Shown here one piece after another: positions 19,222 to 26,431 of a stretch of 64,000 nt of DNA. Under the pieces are notes generated by a model. That model was not told the origin of the DNA. It ran no database searches and worked only from the letters and a program-made list of their open reading frames with translations. The DNA lies in NCBI RefSeq assembly GCF_018861005.1, contig NZ_JAHKQL010000026.1:1-64000 (forward strand), written 5' to 3'. Both the position numbers and the translations under genes were made by a program. The stretch is from Polaribacter vadi (GTDB lineage Bacteria; Bacteroidota; Bacteroidia; Flavobacteriales; Flavobacteriaceae). Position 1 is the stretch's first letter; every line of letters starts with the position of its first letter.

Positions 19222-19755
19222 TTAATTTAAAAATGTTTTTAATTCGTTTTCTAAAGTGATATAATCAAAAGATTGCTCGTAAAATTCTCTTTTATTTTTA
19301 TTGTAAATTATAGTTGCAGGTATTGCCCCACTCCAAGTTTCATCAATAGCTTTTATCCAAACATCTTCATTTACATCATTTAAATAAACAACTTCAGACT
19401 GTAAATTTCTTTTATTGATAAAAGGAATCAATTTTTTTTCAACTTGTTTCGGAAAATCTAAACTCACCAAAATAACCTCAACATTTTTACCTGCATAATC
19501 TTTATTAATTTTCTCAAAATAAGGTAATTCTTTTACACAAGGTGCACACCAAGTAGCCCAAAAATTTACAACATAAATTTTATCATCTTTCTTTTCTAAT
19601 AAAGGTTTTAGTTGTTCGTAATTATATGTTTTTACAGATGTAACTTGTTGTGTTTCTTCTATTGATAATTCTTCAGTAACTTCTTTAGTAACTTCTTTTT
19701 TACAAGAAGAAACTACTAATAAAATGGAAAGGAATAATAATGTCTTTTTTATCAT
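19222..19755 (-). CDS. TlpA-like thioredoxin lipoprotein
   Basis: 177 residues from the ATG at 19755; an in-frame ATG at 19770 is possible but would put extra residues before the signal sequence. The signal sequence ends in a lipobox (VVSSC), predicting a membrane-anchored periplasmic protein. The catalytic motif is ATWCAPCVKELP, with the typical WCxPC. The likely role is reduction of periplasmic disulfides, as in cytochrome c maturation or oxidative defence. It is the first gene of the two-gene redox operon, and a promoter-like TTG/TACAATTTG pair lies upstream at about 19817-19788 on the minus strand. Confidence 0.85.
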   Translation of the reverse strand: MIKKTLLFLSILLVVSSCKKEVTKEVTEELSIEETQQVTSVKTYNYEQLKPLLEKKDDKIYVVNFWATWCAPCVKELPYFEKINKDYAGKNVEVILVSLDFPKQVEKKLIPFINKRNLQSEVVYLNDVNEDVWIKAIDETWSGAIPATIIYNKNKREFYEQSFDYITLENELKTFLN

Positions 19756-19841
19756 ACTATAAAAATACATATTAAATCAAATTGTATCTTAAAATTAACT
19801 CATAATTAACATTTCAATAAGAGTATATCCTTTTAAAATTC

Positions 19842-19872
19842 TTGCTTACAGATTATTAATTTCATACTTTTG
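19842..19872 (+). promoter_or_regulatory. Promoter of the PL6 lyase gene
   Basis: TTG at 19842-19844, a 20-base spacer and TACTTTTG at 19865-19872 form a good Bacteroidetes promoter. The -7 box overlaps the first operator copy. Confidence 0.65.
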
Positions 19873-19894
19873 GTAAACCAATTTGGTAAACCAA
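19870..19894 (+). promoter_or_regulatory. Double operator TTGGTAAACCAA, GntR/FadR-like
   Basis: Two identical 12-base near-palindromes sit at 19870-19881 and 19883-19894 with a 13-base period. They match the TGGTnnACCA pattern bound by FadR-subfamily GntR regulators. The first overlaps the -7 box, so binding would block transcription. Confidence 0.65.
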
Positions 19895-19914
19895 TTAACT
19901 AAAAACATTAAATT

Positions 19915-22590
19915 ATGAGAAAAAACTATTTCAAAAGCAAAATTTTTGAACATTTAACAATTGCATTATGCTTCTTTTCTGCATTATCTTCCAATGCTCA
20001 AACCACATACAACATTGATGATCCAGAAGATTTAAGAAACGTAATCTATAGTCCTGGAGATGAAATTATTCTAAAAAACGGAACCTACACCACAGACGAA
20101 AGAATGATTTTTTTAGGTTCTGGTACTAAAGAAAATCCCGTTATTTTTAGAGCTGAAACTCCTGGAGGAGTAATTTTTACAAACGGTCCAAGATTAACCA
20201 TTGGTGGTGAAACCGAAGACGATGTAAAAGTGGCAACTGGAGAATATCTAATAGTAGATGGCTTTCATTGGAAAGGCGGTTATGGAGCAAGTAACTTTAT
20301 AGAGTTTAGAAATGGTCAAGATTTTGCACATCACAGTACCATACAAAATTGTGTTATAGATGGTTTGGCTGCAGAACCAAGTGAATTGGTAGAAGATTTA
20401 GCTGATGAGCAAATTACAAAACACAGATGGATTGTTCTCTATGGCACATACAACACTGTAATTAACTGTTCTTTCTTAAACAAAACAACTGCTGGAGCCT
20501 TAATTTTAGGCGAATATTCTTACAACGCTTTTCCTGATGGAGATGATGGTGTAAACAACAGTTGTATAGAAGTTGGGCACACCATAACCAACAATTATTT
20601 CTATAATTTCGAAAAACTTACAGAAAAATACGGAACCAAAGCAAATGGTGATGCTTTGTCTAATGCTGGTGATAGCGAAACCATTCGTATAGGAACTAGC
20701 TCTTATCAAATGGTAAATAGTAATGTTACTGTAAGCAACAACTATTTTGTTCAAGCTGATGGTGAAAACGAAATTATCACCAATAAAAGTAAAGGAAATT
20801 CTTATTTAAACAACACTTTTAGAAGATGTAGAGGTTCTTTAGTTTTAAGACATGGATCTAATGCAACTGTAGATGGTAACTTTTTTATAGGCGAAAATGT
20901 AGACGGAACAGGTGGAATAAGAATTACAGACAGTGGGCATTCTATTACAAATAATTACATACAAGATTGCATTACTGTGCTAAGTAATGCCAAATGGAAT
21001 AACGGAATTACATTTATAGGTGGTAGCGAAGATGCTGATGTTTCTTGTACTTCTGATGATGTTTCTAATGGATATCAACAAACAGAAAACATAACAGTTT
21101 CTAGAAATACGATTGTAAACACAAACGCTCCTTTATTTTATAATACAGATAAAGGTTCTACAGATCCAACAGGTGTTATTTCAGACAATTTAATTTATTT
21201 CCAAGATTCTAATGCCAACATTACTCCAGTAATTTCTGGTGATACAGATACTGCCTACAACAATCTTGGTACAGCTTTAACATATACTGGTAATGTTTTT
21301 ACAGGTACAACTTTAGGAGCAACAAATACTGGTTTTACAGAAGAAACTGGAATTACAGCAACAACAGCTGACGAAATATTTACATTTTCAGGAACTGCTG
21401 CTGCCAATAAAGGTGCAGATTTAGGTGGCAATACTCCAATAAACGATGCTATGGTTGGTTATGGAATTGGAGCTTGTTTTACAGATTATACAGGCGCAAG
21501 TATTATAGATGGTAATTGTGTAATTGAAATTAGCGAATCTATTAACGTAAGTGGTTTATCTACTTTATCTGCAGAAGCTGGTAGTTACGATGTTACTGTA
21601 ACTGCAAATGTAGGTTGGACAGCAGTTTCAAATAACGATTGGATAACCATTGATGTAAATGCTGCTTCTGGTGATGCAACTGTTGCTGTTACAGTTACTA
21701 AAAACCAAAGCGCAGAAAGTAGAACTGGTACAGTAACCTATACTCAAGTTGCTGGTGGAGATGACATTATAAAAACCTTAACAGTAACTCAAGAAGGTGC
21801 AGATTTAACATCTTTATACACATTAATAAATACAGGTACAGGTTTAGATGCAGATAAAGTAACTGTACATTCTTTTTCTAAACAAAATGATACTAAATCT
21901 CCTCCTGAATTGGCAATACATTCTCTAGACAAAGATTTAGATACAGAATGGACAGCAGATGATGGAGCTATTCTTTCTGGCGATTTTAAAGGTGATGGAG
22001 AATATGTAATCTATGATTTAGGTGATGAATACAACTTAGATTTAATAAGATTTAATACCACAAGTAAATCAGATGCTTTTGGAGTACAAATTTTAGTTTC
22101 TACAACAGGAACAGAAACTGCAGATTTTACGCAAATATTACCAACTTCTGGAGATATATTATTTTCGGCTACAAACACAACCGATTTTAATAATTACGAA
22201 GTAGATACAGATGCTAAATACGTAAAGCTAATTGGTTTTGGTAGATTTAATGAAGCTGGAGATAATAGAGAAAGTGCATGGACAGCCATTACAGAAATAG
22301 AGTTTTATGGAGAATCTACTTCTTTAAGTGTAAATGATTTTTCTATAAAAGACTTTAGTGTATATCCTAATCCTGTAAATAATAACTCGTTATTTATTAA
22401 AACAGCGTCTACAGATTTTAATCAAGTAAATATCTATACTTTATTAGGTCAAAAAATATTAGAAACAAAATTAACTTCTAATTCTACTACCAGTAAAATT
22501 GATGTGTCTGCTTTAAATTCTGGAATATATTTTGTAGAAATAAGCAATGGCAAACAAAAAGCTATCAAAAAAATAATCGTTACTGAGTAA
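19915..22590 (+). CDS. Secreted PL6-family alginate lyase-like protein with BACON, discoidin-like and T9SS domains
   Basis: 891 residues with a signal peptide ending near residue 29. Residues about 30-520 form a right-handed beta-helix of polysaccharide lyase family 6 (alginate lyase/chondroitinase B). The expected catalytic Lys291 (in TNKSKGN) and Arg312 (in LVLRHG) are 21 residues apart, as in chondroitinase B (Lys250/Arg271). A BACON domain (about 538-630), a discoidin/F5-8-like module (about 631-800) and a type A sorting domain (from about 815, VYPNPVNN) follow. In a marine flavobacterium alginate is the likely substrate; poly-MG or poly-G preference cannot be read. No other alginate genes are nearby, so it is an orphan lyase probably coregulated with a distant locus. 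Confidence 0.88.
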   Translation: MRKNYFKSKIFEHLTIALCFFSALSSNAQTTYNIDDPEDLRNVIYSPGDEIILKNGTYTTDERMIFLGSGTKENPVIFRAETPGGVIFTNGPRLTIGGETEDDVKVATGEYLIVDGFHWKGGYGASNFIEFRNGQDFAHHSTIQNCVIDGLAAEPSELVEDLADEQITKHRWIVLYGTYNTVINCSFLNKTTAGALILGEYSYNAFPDGDDGVNNSCIEVGHTITNNYFYNFEKLTEKYGTKANGDALSNAGDSETIRIGTSSYQMVNSNVTVSNNYFVQADGENEIITNKSKGNSYLNNTFRRCRGSLVLRHGSNATVDGNFFIGENVDGTGGIRITDSGHSITNNYIQDCITVLSNAKWNNGITFIGGSEDADVSCTSDDVSNGYQQTENITVSRNTIVNTNAPLFYNTDKGSTDPTGVISDNLIYFQDSNANITPVISGDTDTAYNNLGTALTYTGNVFTGTTLGATNTGFTEETGITATTADEIFTFSGTAAANKGADLGGNTPINDAMVGYGIGACFTDYTGASIIDGNCVIEISESINVSGLSTLSAEAGSYDVTVTANVGWTAVSNNDWITIDVNAASGDATVAVTVTKNQSAESRTGTVTYTQVAGGDDIIKTLTVTQEGADLTSLYTLINTGTGLDADKVTVHSFSKQNDTKSPPELAIHSLDKDLDTEWTADDGAILSGDFKGDGEYVIYDLGDEYNLDLIRFNTTSKSDAFGVQILVSTTGTETADFTQILPTSGDILFSATNTTDFNNYEVDTDAKYVKLIGFGRFNEAGDNRESAWTAITEIEFYGESTSLSVNDFSIKDFSVYPNPVNNNSLFIKTASTDFNQVNIYTLLGQKILETKLTSNSTTSKIDVSALNSGIYFVEISNGKQKAIKKIIVTE

Positions 22591-22613
22591 ATATTATTTT
22601 ATTTATGATATAA

Positions 22614-22647
22614 AAAAAGGTCTTCTATTTAGTTAGAAGACCTTTTT
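22614..22647. terminator. Bidirectional terminator
   Basis: A 14-bp perfect stem (AAAAAGGTCTTCTA and its complement) with a 6-base loop lies between the convergent PL6 and S1/P1 nuclease genes. Confidence 0.88.
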
Positions 22648-22667
22648 AACTTTTAGTAAATTAGCTA

Positions 22668-23450
22668 TTAATTAAAAATATCATTTAAAACTTTAGCCAA
22701 ACGAATACCTCCTTTTTGTAGCTGAGTTCTTACAGTTCCAAAATGATCATAATTGTATCTATAACGTAAATTTTCTCCAATTTTAGCAGATTTATAAACT
22801 TCTGCAGAAATTTCATGTACTTCATTTACCCAATCTACAATAGATCCTTGCTCAATTAATTCTATTTGTTTTTTTGATAAATCTTTAGCATTATCAGCTA
22901 AATCAGAATAACTCATTCCATAATCATCAATCATTTTACTATCCCAAACACTGTGCAAATTTGTTCCTTTTCCAAACCATATTACTTGTACATCATTACC
23001 TCCTTTATCCTCTTTTCTACCTATGTGTAAAGGTTGATGTAAATCACCAATAAAATGAACTAACATTTTTAAATGAAAAACCTTGTCTTTTTCACTGCTA
23101 TTTTCATCCTTTAAAACTTTAATACAAGTATCTATACCAGTAACTAAATCTCCTTGCGGATTTTTCTCAGATTCTTCATAAGTCTGATTTAAATCCATAT
23201 TTACATAATGCCAAGGTGAATATTGTCTGTAAGCTCTATCTGATTTTATTTCATCAGCAAACGTAGATACAAAAGCTAAACTCTGCCCTTTTAATAACTT
23301 ATCTATTTTCTTTTTGGCTCTATTTGTTAAATAATTTTCAGCAATTTTACCTGTAACTCTATGCCCATTTTTACCCCAAAAAACAGTTTCTTCTGTAGTT
23401 GAATTTGTTAAAAAAAAGAAAGGGATTAACAATAATAATTTGATATTCAT
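22668..23450 (-). CDS. Secreted S1/P1-type zinc nuclease
   Basis: 260 residues. After the signal peptide the mature protein begins near the family's N-terminal Trp (FWGKNGHRVTG), whose amino group ligates zinc. Conserved zinc ligands appear in HYVNMD, HFIGDLHQPLH and HSVWDSKMID. S1/P1 nucleases cleave single-stranded DNA and RNA to 5'-nucleotides. The secreted form suggests nutrient or phosphate scavenging. A TACTTTTG -7 box is present on the minus strand at 23483-23476. The gene is monocistronic and divergent from the SPFH operon. Confidence 0.92.
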   Translation of the reverse strand: MNIKLLLLIPFFFLTNSTTEETVFWGKNGHRVTGKIAENYLTNRAKKKIDKLLKGQSLAFVSTFADEIKSDRAYRQYSPWHYVNMDLNQTYEESEKNPQGDLVTGIDTCIKVLKDENSSEKDKVFHLKMLVHFIGDLHQPLHIGRKEDKGGNDVQVIWFGKGTNLHSVWDSKMIDDYGMSYSDLADNAKDLSKKQIELIEQGSIVDWVNEVHEISAEVYKSAKIGENLRYRYNYDHFGTVRTQLQKGGIRLAKVLNDIFN

Positions 23451-23503
23451 TTTTCTGAATTAAATTTAATTATGGCAAAAGTATAAAAATATTTATCAGA
23501 AGT

Positions 23504-23536
23504 TTTGTTAAATCATTAAAAAATATTATATCTTTG
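23504..23536 (+). promoter_or_regulatory. Promoter of the SPFH operon
   Basis: TTTG (23504-23507), a 21-base spacer and TATCTTTG (23529-23536) match the Bacteroidetes promoter layout. Confidence 0.6.
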
Positions 23537-23556
23537 TGATATCATTTTAATATCAC
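23536..23556 (+). promoter_or_regulatory. Perfect inverted repeat at the start of the SPFH operon
   Basis: GTGATAT (23536-23542) and ATATCAC (23550-23556) form a perfect 7-bp inverted repeat with a 7-base spacer. It begins at the last base of the -7 box and covers the expected transcription start. This is a typical repressor site. The Arc-like protein encoded at the end of this operon is a candidate ligand. Confidence 0.6.
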
Positions 23557-23572
23557 TATAAATTCAAATAAT

Positions 23573-24433
23573 ATGAAAGCAGAGAAAATTATTAAATTAG
23601 CAAACGGTTACTTAATATTGTTTATCGTTTTATTGTTGTTTTTTGGCGGAATTGCCATGTCTTTCTTTAAGGAAACTCCAATTTATATTCTAGCCTCTAT
23701 TGTTGGGTTTATTGGTTTTTTCGGCTTTATTCTTGTTAACCCAAATACTTCTAAAGTTATCTTACTTTTTGGTAAATATGTAGGTACTATAAAAGAAAAT
23801 GGTTTATACTGGGCAAATCCACTTTATAGAAAAAAAACAATTTCTTTAAGAGCAAGTAATTTTGATAGTGAGCGTTTAAAAGTAAACGATAAACTAGGAA
23901 ATCCTGTAATGATTTCAACCATTTTAGTTTGGCGAGTTACAGACACTTACAAAGCTGCTTTTGATGTAGATAATTACGAAAATTTTGTACGAGTACAAAC
24001 GGATGCAGCTGTTCGTAAATTGGCCAGCATGTATCCTTATGACAATTTTGCTGATGAAGGCCATGATGAAGATATTACATTGCGTTCTAGTGTTAACGAG
24101 GTTTCTGAAGCTTTAGAAAAAGAACTAGAAGAACGTTTATCTATTGCTGGTATAGAGGTTTTAGAAGCTAGAATTGGTTACCTGGCTTATGCTCAAGAAA
24201 TTGCTTCTGCAATGTTAAAAAGACAACAAGCAACAGCAATTGTAGCTGCAAGACATAAAATTGTACAAGGTGCTGTAGAAATGGTAGAAATGGCTTTAGA
24301 GGAATTAAATAAAAAACAAATTGTAGAGTTAGATGAAGAACGAAAAGCAGCAATGGTTAGCAATTTATTAGTTATTTTATGTGGTGATAAAGAAGCTTCG
24401 CCAGTTGTAAATGCAGGTACTTTAAGTCATTAA
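23573..24433 (+). CDS. SPFH/band 7 (stomatin/prohibitin-like) membrane protein
   Basis: 286 residues. Two hydrophobic segments (about 12-32 and 36-58) are followed by an SPFH domain: FGKYVGTIKENGLYWANPL, TILVWRVTDTYKAAFDVDNYENFV, then a helical region with EALEKELEERLSIAGIEV and a coiled coil. Such proteins form membrane microdomain scaffolds and often regulate proteases or secretion. It is the first of six closely spaced genes. Confidence 0.9.
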   Translation: MKAEKIIKLANGYLILFIVLLLFFGGIAMSFFKETPIYILASIVGFIGFFGFILVNPNTSKVILLFGKYVGTIKENGLYWANPLYRKKTISLRASNFDSERLKVNDKLGNPVMISTILVWRVTDTYKAAFDVDNYENFVRVQTDAAVRKLASMYPYDNFADEGHDEDITLRSSVNEVSEALEKELEERLSIAGIEVLEARIGYLAYAQEIASAMLKRQQATAIVAARHKIVQGAVEMVEMALEELNKKQIVELDEERKAAMVSNLLVILCGDKEASPVVNAGTLSH

Positions 24434-24436
24434 AAT

Positions 24437-24595
24437 ATGGAAAAAGACAAAAAACAGACTAAAGGAACAGGGATTGCAATAGGAATAGCTATTGGAGTAG
24501 CATTAGGAGTCGCACTAAATAATATTGCCATAGGAATTAGTTTAGGAATCATTTTCGGGGTGATATATGATAAAAATAAAAAGACTAAATCATGA
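24437..24595 (+). CDS. Small glycine-rich membrane protein
   Basis: 52 residues. A charged Lys-rich N-terminus precedes a hydrophobic span of about 32 residues with GxxxG-like spacing (AIGIAIGVALGVAL), then a short Lys-rich tail. It starts 3 bases after the SPFH gene, and its stop overlaps the next ATG (ATGA). The tight coupling supports a real gene. Function unknown; it could be a small membrane subunit of the SPFH complex. Confidence 0.7.
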   Translation: MEKDKKQTKGTGIAIGIAIGVALGVALNNIAIGISLGIIFGVIYDKNKKTKS

Positions 24596-24750
24596 AAGAA
24601 TATAAAGTAGTCAATTGGAAAATGGGATTATCCAAAAACAATCAAAAACTTGAAGACACTCTAAATCAGTTTGCAAGGGAAGGTTGGGTTTTAAGACACC
24701 TTGCAGAAAACACAGCAAGAATTGTTTTAGAAAGAGACAAAAATAGATAA
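24592..24750 (+). CDS. Small DUF4177-like protein
   Basis: 52 residues. The sequence begins MKEYKVVNWK and carries LEDTLNQFAREGWVL, the pattern of DUF4177 (Tyr-Lys-Val at the start, then L-N-x-x-x-x-E-G-W). It has no signal or membrane span, so it is probably cytoplasmic. The start codon overlaps the stop of the preceding gene by 4 bases. Biochemical function unknown. Confidence 0.75.
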   Translation: MKEYKVVNWKMGLSKNNQKLEDTLNQFAREGWVLRHLAENTARIVLERDKNR

Positions 24751-24752
24751 AT

Positions 24753-25253
24753 ATGAAGGTTTTTAAAGAAGAACAACGTTTTACACAATTGTGGTTAATA
24801 GTTTTAATGGCAGTTAGTTTAATTGTTCCTGTAACTATAATTATTAAAGAATACAACCAAACAAACTCTTCTTTATCGCAAAATAAATTAATAGGTACTA
24901 TCATAATTATCATTGCAACTGCGCTTTTAATTTTTACTTTTAAGTTAACAACTAGAATAGATGAAAAAGGAATTTATTACCAATTTTTTCCTTTTCATTT
25001 AAAGTTAAAATTGATTACTTGGCAAGATATTTCTAAAGCTTATGTTAGAAATTACAGTCCTATTAGCGATTATGGTGGCTGGGGATTAAAAGGTGGTTGG
25101 TCTAGTGCAAAAGGCAAAGCCATCAATGTTTCTGGAGATGTTGGCATTCAATTAGAACTAAAAACGGGCAAAAAACTATTAATAGGTACACAAAAAGAAA
25201 ACGAAGCCAAAAGCGTTTTAGCAACTTATGCATCAAAAATAAATTTATCATGA
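24753..25253 (+). CDS. Two-helix membrane protein with beta-rich cytoplasmic domain
   Basis: 166 residues. Hydrophobic helices at about 13-33 and 44-64 are followed by a beta-rich domain that includes DEKGIYYQFFPFHLKLKLITWQ and a Gly-rich GGWGLKGGW loop. The overall layout resembles bacterial PH-like membrane proteins, but I do not recognise a named family. It lies 2 bases after the DUF4177-like gene, and its stop overlaps the next gene by 4 bases. Confidence 0.75.
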   Translation: MKVFKEEQRFTQLWLIVLMAVSLIVPVTIIIKEYNQTNSSLSQNKLIGTIIIIIATALLIFTFKLTTRIDEKGIYYQFFPFHLKLKLITWQDISKAYVRNYSPISDYGGWGLKGGWSSAKGKAINVSGDVGIQLELKTGKKLLIGTQKENEAKSVLATYASKINLS

Positions 25254-26161
25254 TACGTTTCATCAGTTATTTAATTTTTACTGTTTTTTCAATTTCGGTT
25301 TCATTGGCACAAATGAATTCCGAAGAAATCCTGATTAATAACTATGCCATTCAATTGCCAGGCACTTTAACGTATTCTCAAGAAAAATCACCTTTAATTA
25401 TTTGGGTTCATGGTTCTGGTGCTGTAGATAGAAATGGAAATCAAGCACAATACATCAAACAATTTAGAAAAGCTGTTAATCAAGAAAATATTGCATTTTT
25501 TAGTTTTGATAAAAGAACTGCCAACCCAAAAAATAGTAACATTATACAACAAGATGGAATTATTTTTAATGATTTTGTAAGTGATGTAAAAGAAGTGGTC
25601 AATCAGTTTAAAAATGATAATCGTTTTACAGAAATTATTTTAGCAGGTCATAGTCAAGGCTCACTAATTGCAATGTTAGCTTTAGAAAATGTAGACAAAT
25701 ACATTTCTATTGCTGGTGCAGGAGAAACTATTGATAAAACCTTAGTAAAACAAATTTCAAAACAAAGTCCTATTTACGGAGCCTTAACAGAAAAATACTT
25801 GAAAGAGTTAAAAGAAACAGGAAAAATTAAAGAAATAGACCCAAATTTAATGTCGCTTTTTGCGCCTCAAAATCAACCTTTTCTAAGTTCTTGGATTACA
25901 TTAAAGCCAACAGAAGAAATTAAAAAAATAACAATACCTACTTTAATTGTAAATGGTGATAAAGATTTTCAGGTTTTGGTTACAGATGCAGAAAATTTAA
26001 AAGCTGCAAAACCTGATGCAAAAATTGTTATCATAAAAAACATGAACCATATACTTAAAGACATTCAGAAAAATGAAGATAATTTAGCATCTTATACGAA
26101 TCCAAATTTTACTATTTCAGAACAACTGATCAAAACTATTGTTGAATTTGTAAAAAAATAA
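25250..26161 (+). CDS. Exported alpha/beta-hydrolase
   Basis: 303 residues with a signal peptide ending near residue 20 (SLA-QM). The fold is alpha/beta-hydrolase: the nucleophile elbow GHSQGS supplies Ser, the acid is likely Asp in VNGDKDFQ, and the base is His in MNHILKD. The likely activity is esterase or peptidase, with unknown substrate and probable periplasmic location. It overlaps the preceding membrane-protein gene and belongs to the SPFH operon. Confidence 0.82.
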   Translation: MIRFISYLIFTVFSISVSLAQMNSEEILINNYAIQLPGTLTYSQEKSPLIIWVHGSGAVDRNGNQAQYIKQFRKAVNQENIAFFSFDKRTANPKNSNIIQQDGIIFNDFVSDVKEVVNQFKNDNRFTEIILAGHSQGSLIAMLALENVDKYISIAGAGETIDKTLVKQISKQSPIYGALTEKYLKELKETGKIKEIDPNLMSLFAPQNQPFLSSWITLKPTEEIKKITIPTLIVNGDKDFQVLVTDAENLKAAKPDAKIVIIKNMNHILKDIQKNEDNLASYTNPNFTISEQLIKTIVEFVKK

Positions 26162-26162
26162 A

Positions 26163-26327
26163 ATGGCAAAAAAGAAAGCTTTCGCATTGCGAGTAAATGA
26201 AGATATGATAAAGGCGATCGAAAAATGGGCTGCAGACGAATTTCGTTCTACAAACGGACAAATAGAATGGATGTTAATGCAAGCCTTAAAAGAAGCCAAA
26301 AGAGAACCTAAAAAAAAAGAAGAATAG
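26163..26327 (+). CDS. Arc-like ribbon-helix-helix DNA-binding protein
   Basis: 54 residues. The segment AFALRVNEDMIKAIEKWAADEFRSTNGQIEWMLMQAL fits the Arc/MetJ ribbon-helix-helix pattern: a short beta strand with alternating residues followed by two helices. The tail is Lys/Glu-rich. It starts 1 base after the hydrolase stop and is the last gene of the operon. Such dimers bind inverted repeats, so autoregulation through the palindrome at 23536-23556 is plausible but unproven. Confidence 0.8.
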   Translation: MAKKKAFALRVNEDMIKAIEKWAADEFRSTNGQIEWMLMQALKEAKREPKKKEE

Positions 26328-26355
26328 TTTAAAACACACATTTTTAATTGTTAAA

Positions 26356-26383
26356 AAAACGCTCAATTTTTATTGAGCGTTTT
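26356..26383 (+). terminator. Terminator of the SPFH operon
   Basis: A perfect 12-bp stem AAAACGCTCAAT/ATTGAGCGTTTT has a 4-base T loop, with T-rich sequence after it. Confidence 0.85.
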
Positions 26384-26431
26384 CTATTTTGTATATTGTT
26401 GGCTAAATTCAAATTCAATAAATCTTACACA

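Noticed and set aside
26163-26327. Antitoxin of a toxin-antitoxin pair
   Set aside because: The Arc-like gene ends the SPFH operon, and no toxin-like gene is adjacent.
26348-26431. N-terminal extension of the BNR protein from a TTG
   Set aside because: It would begin within a strong terminator hairpin and would place residues before an evident signal peptide starting at 26432.
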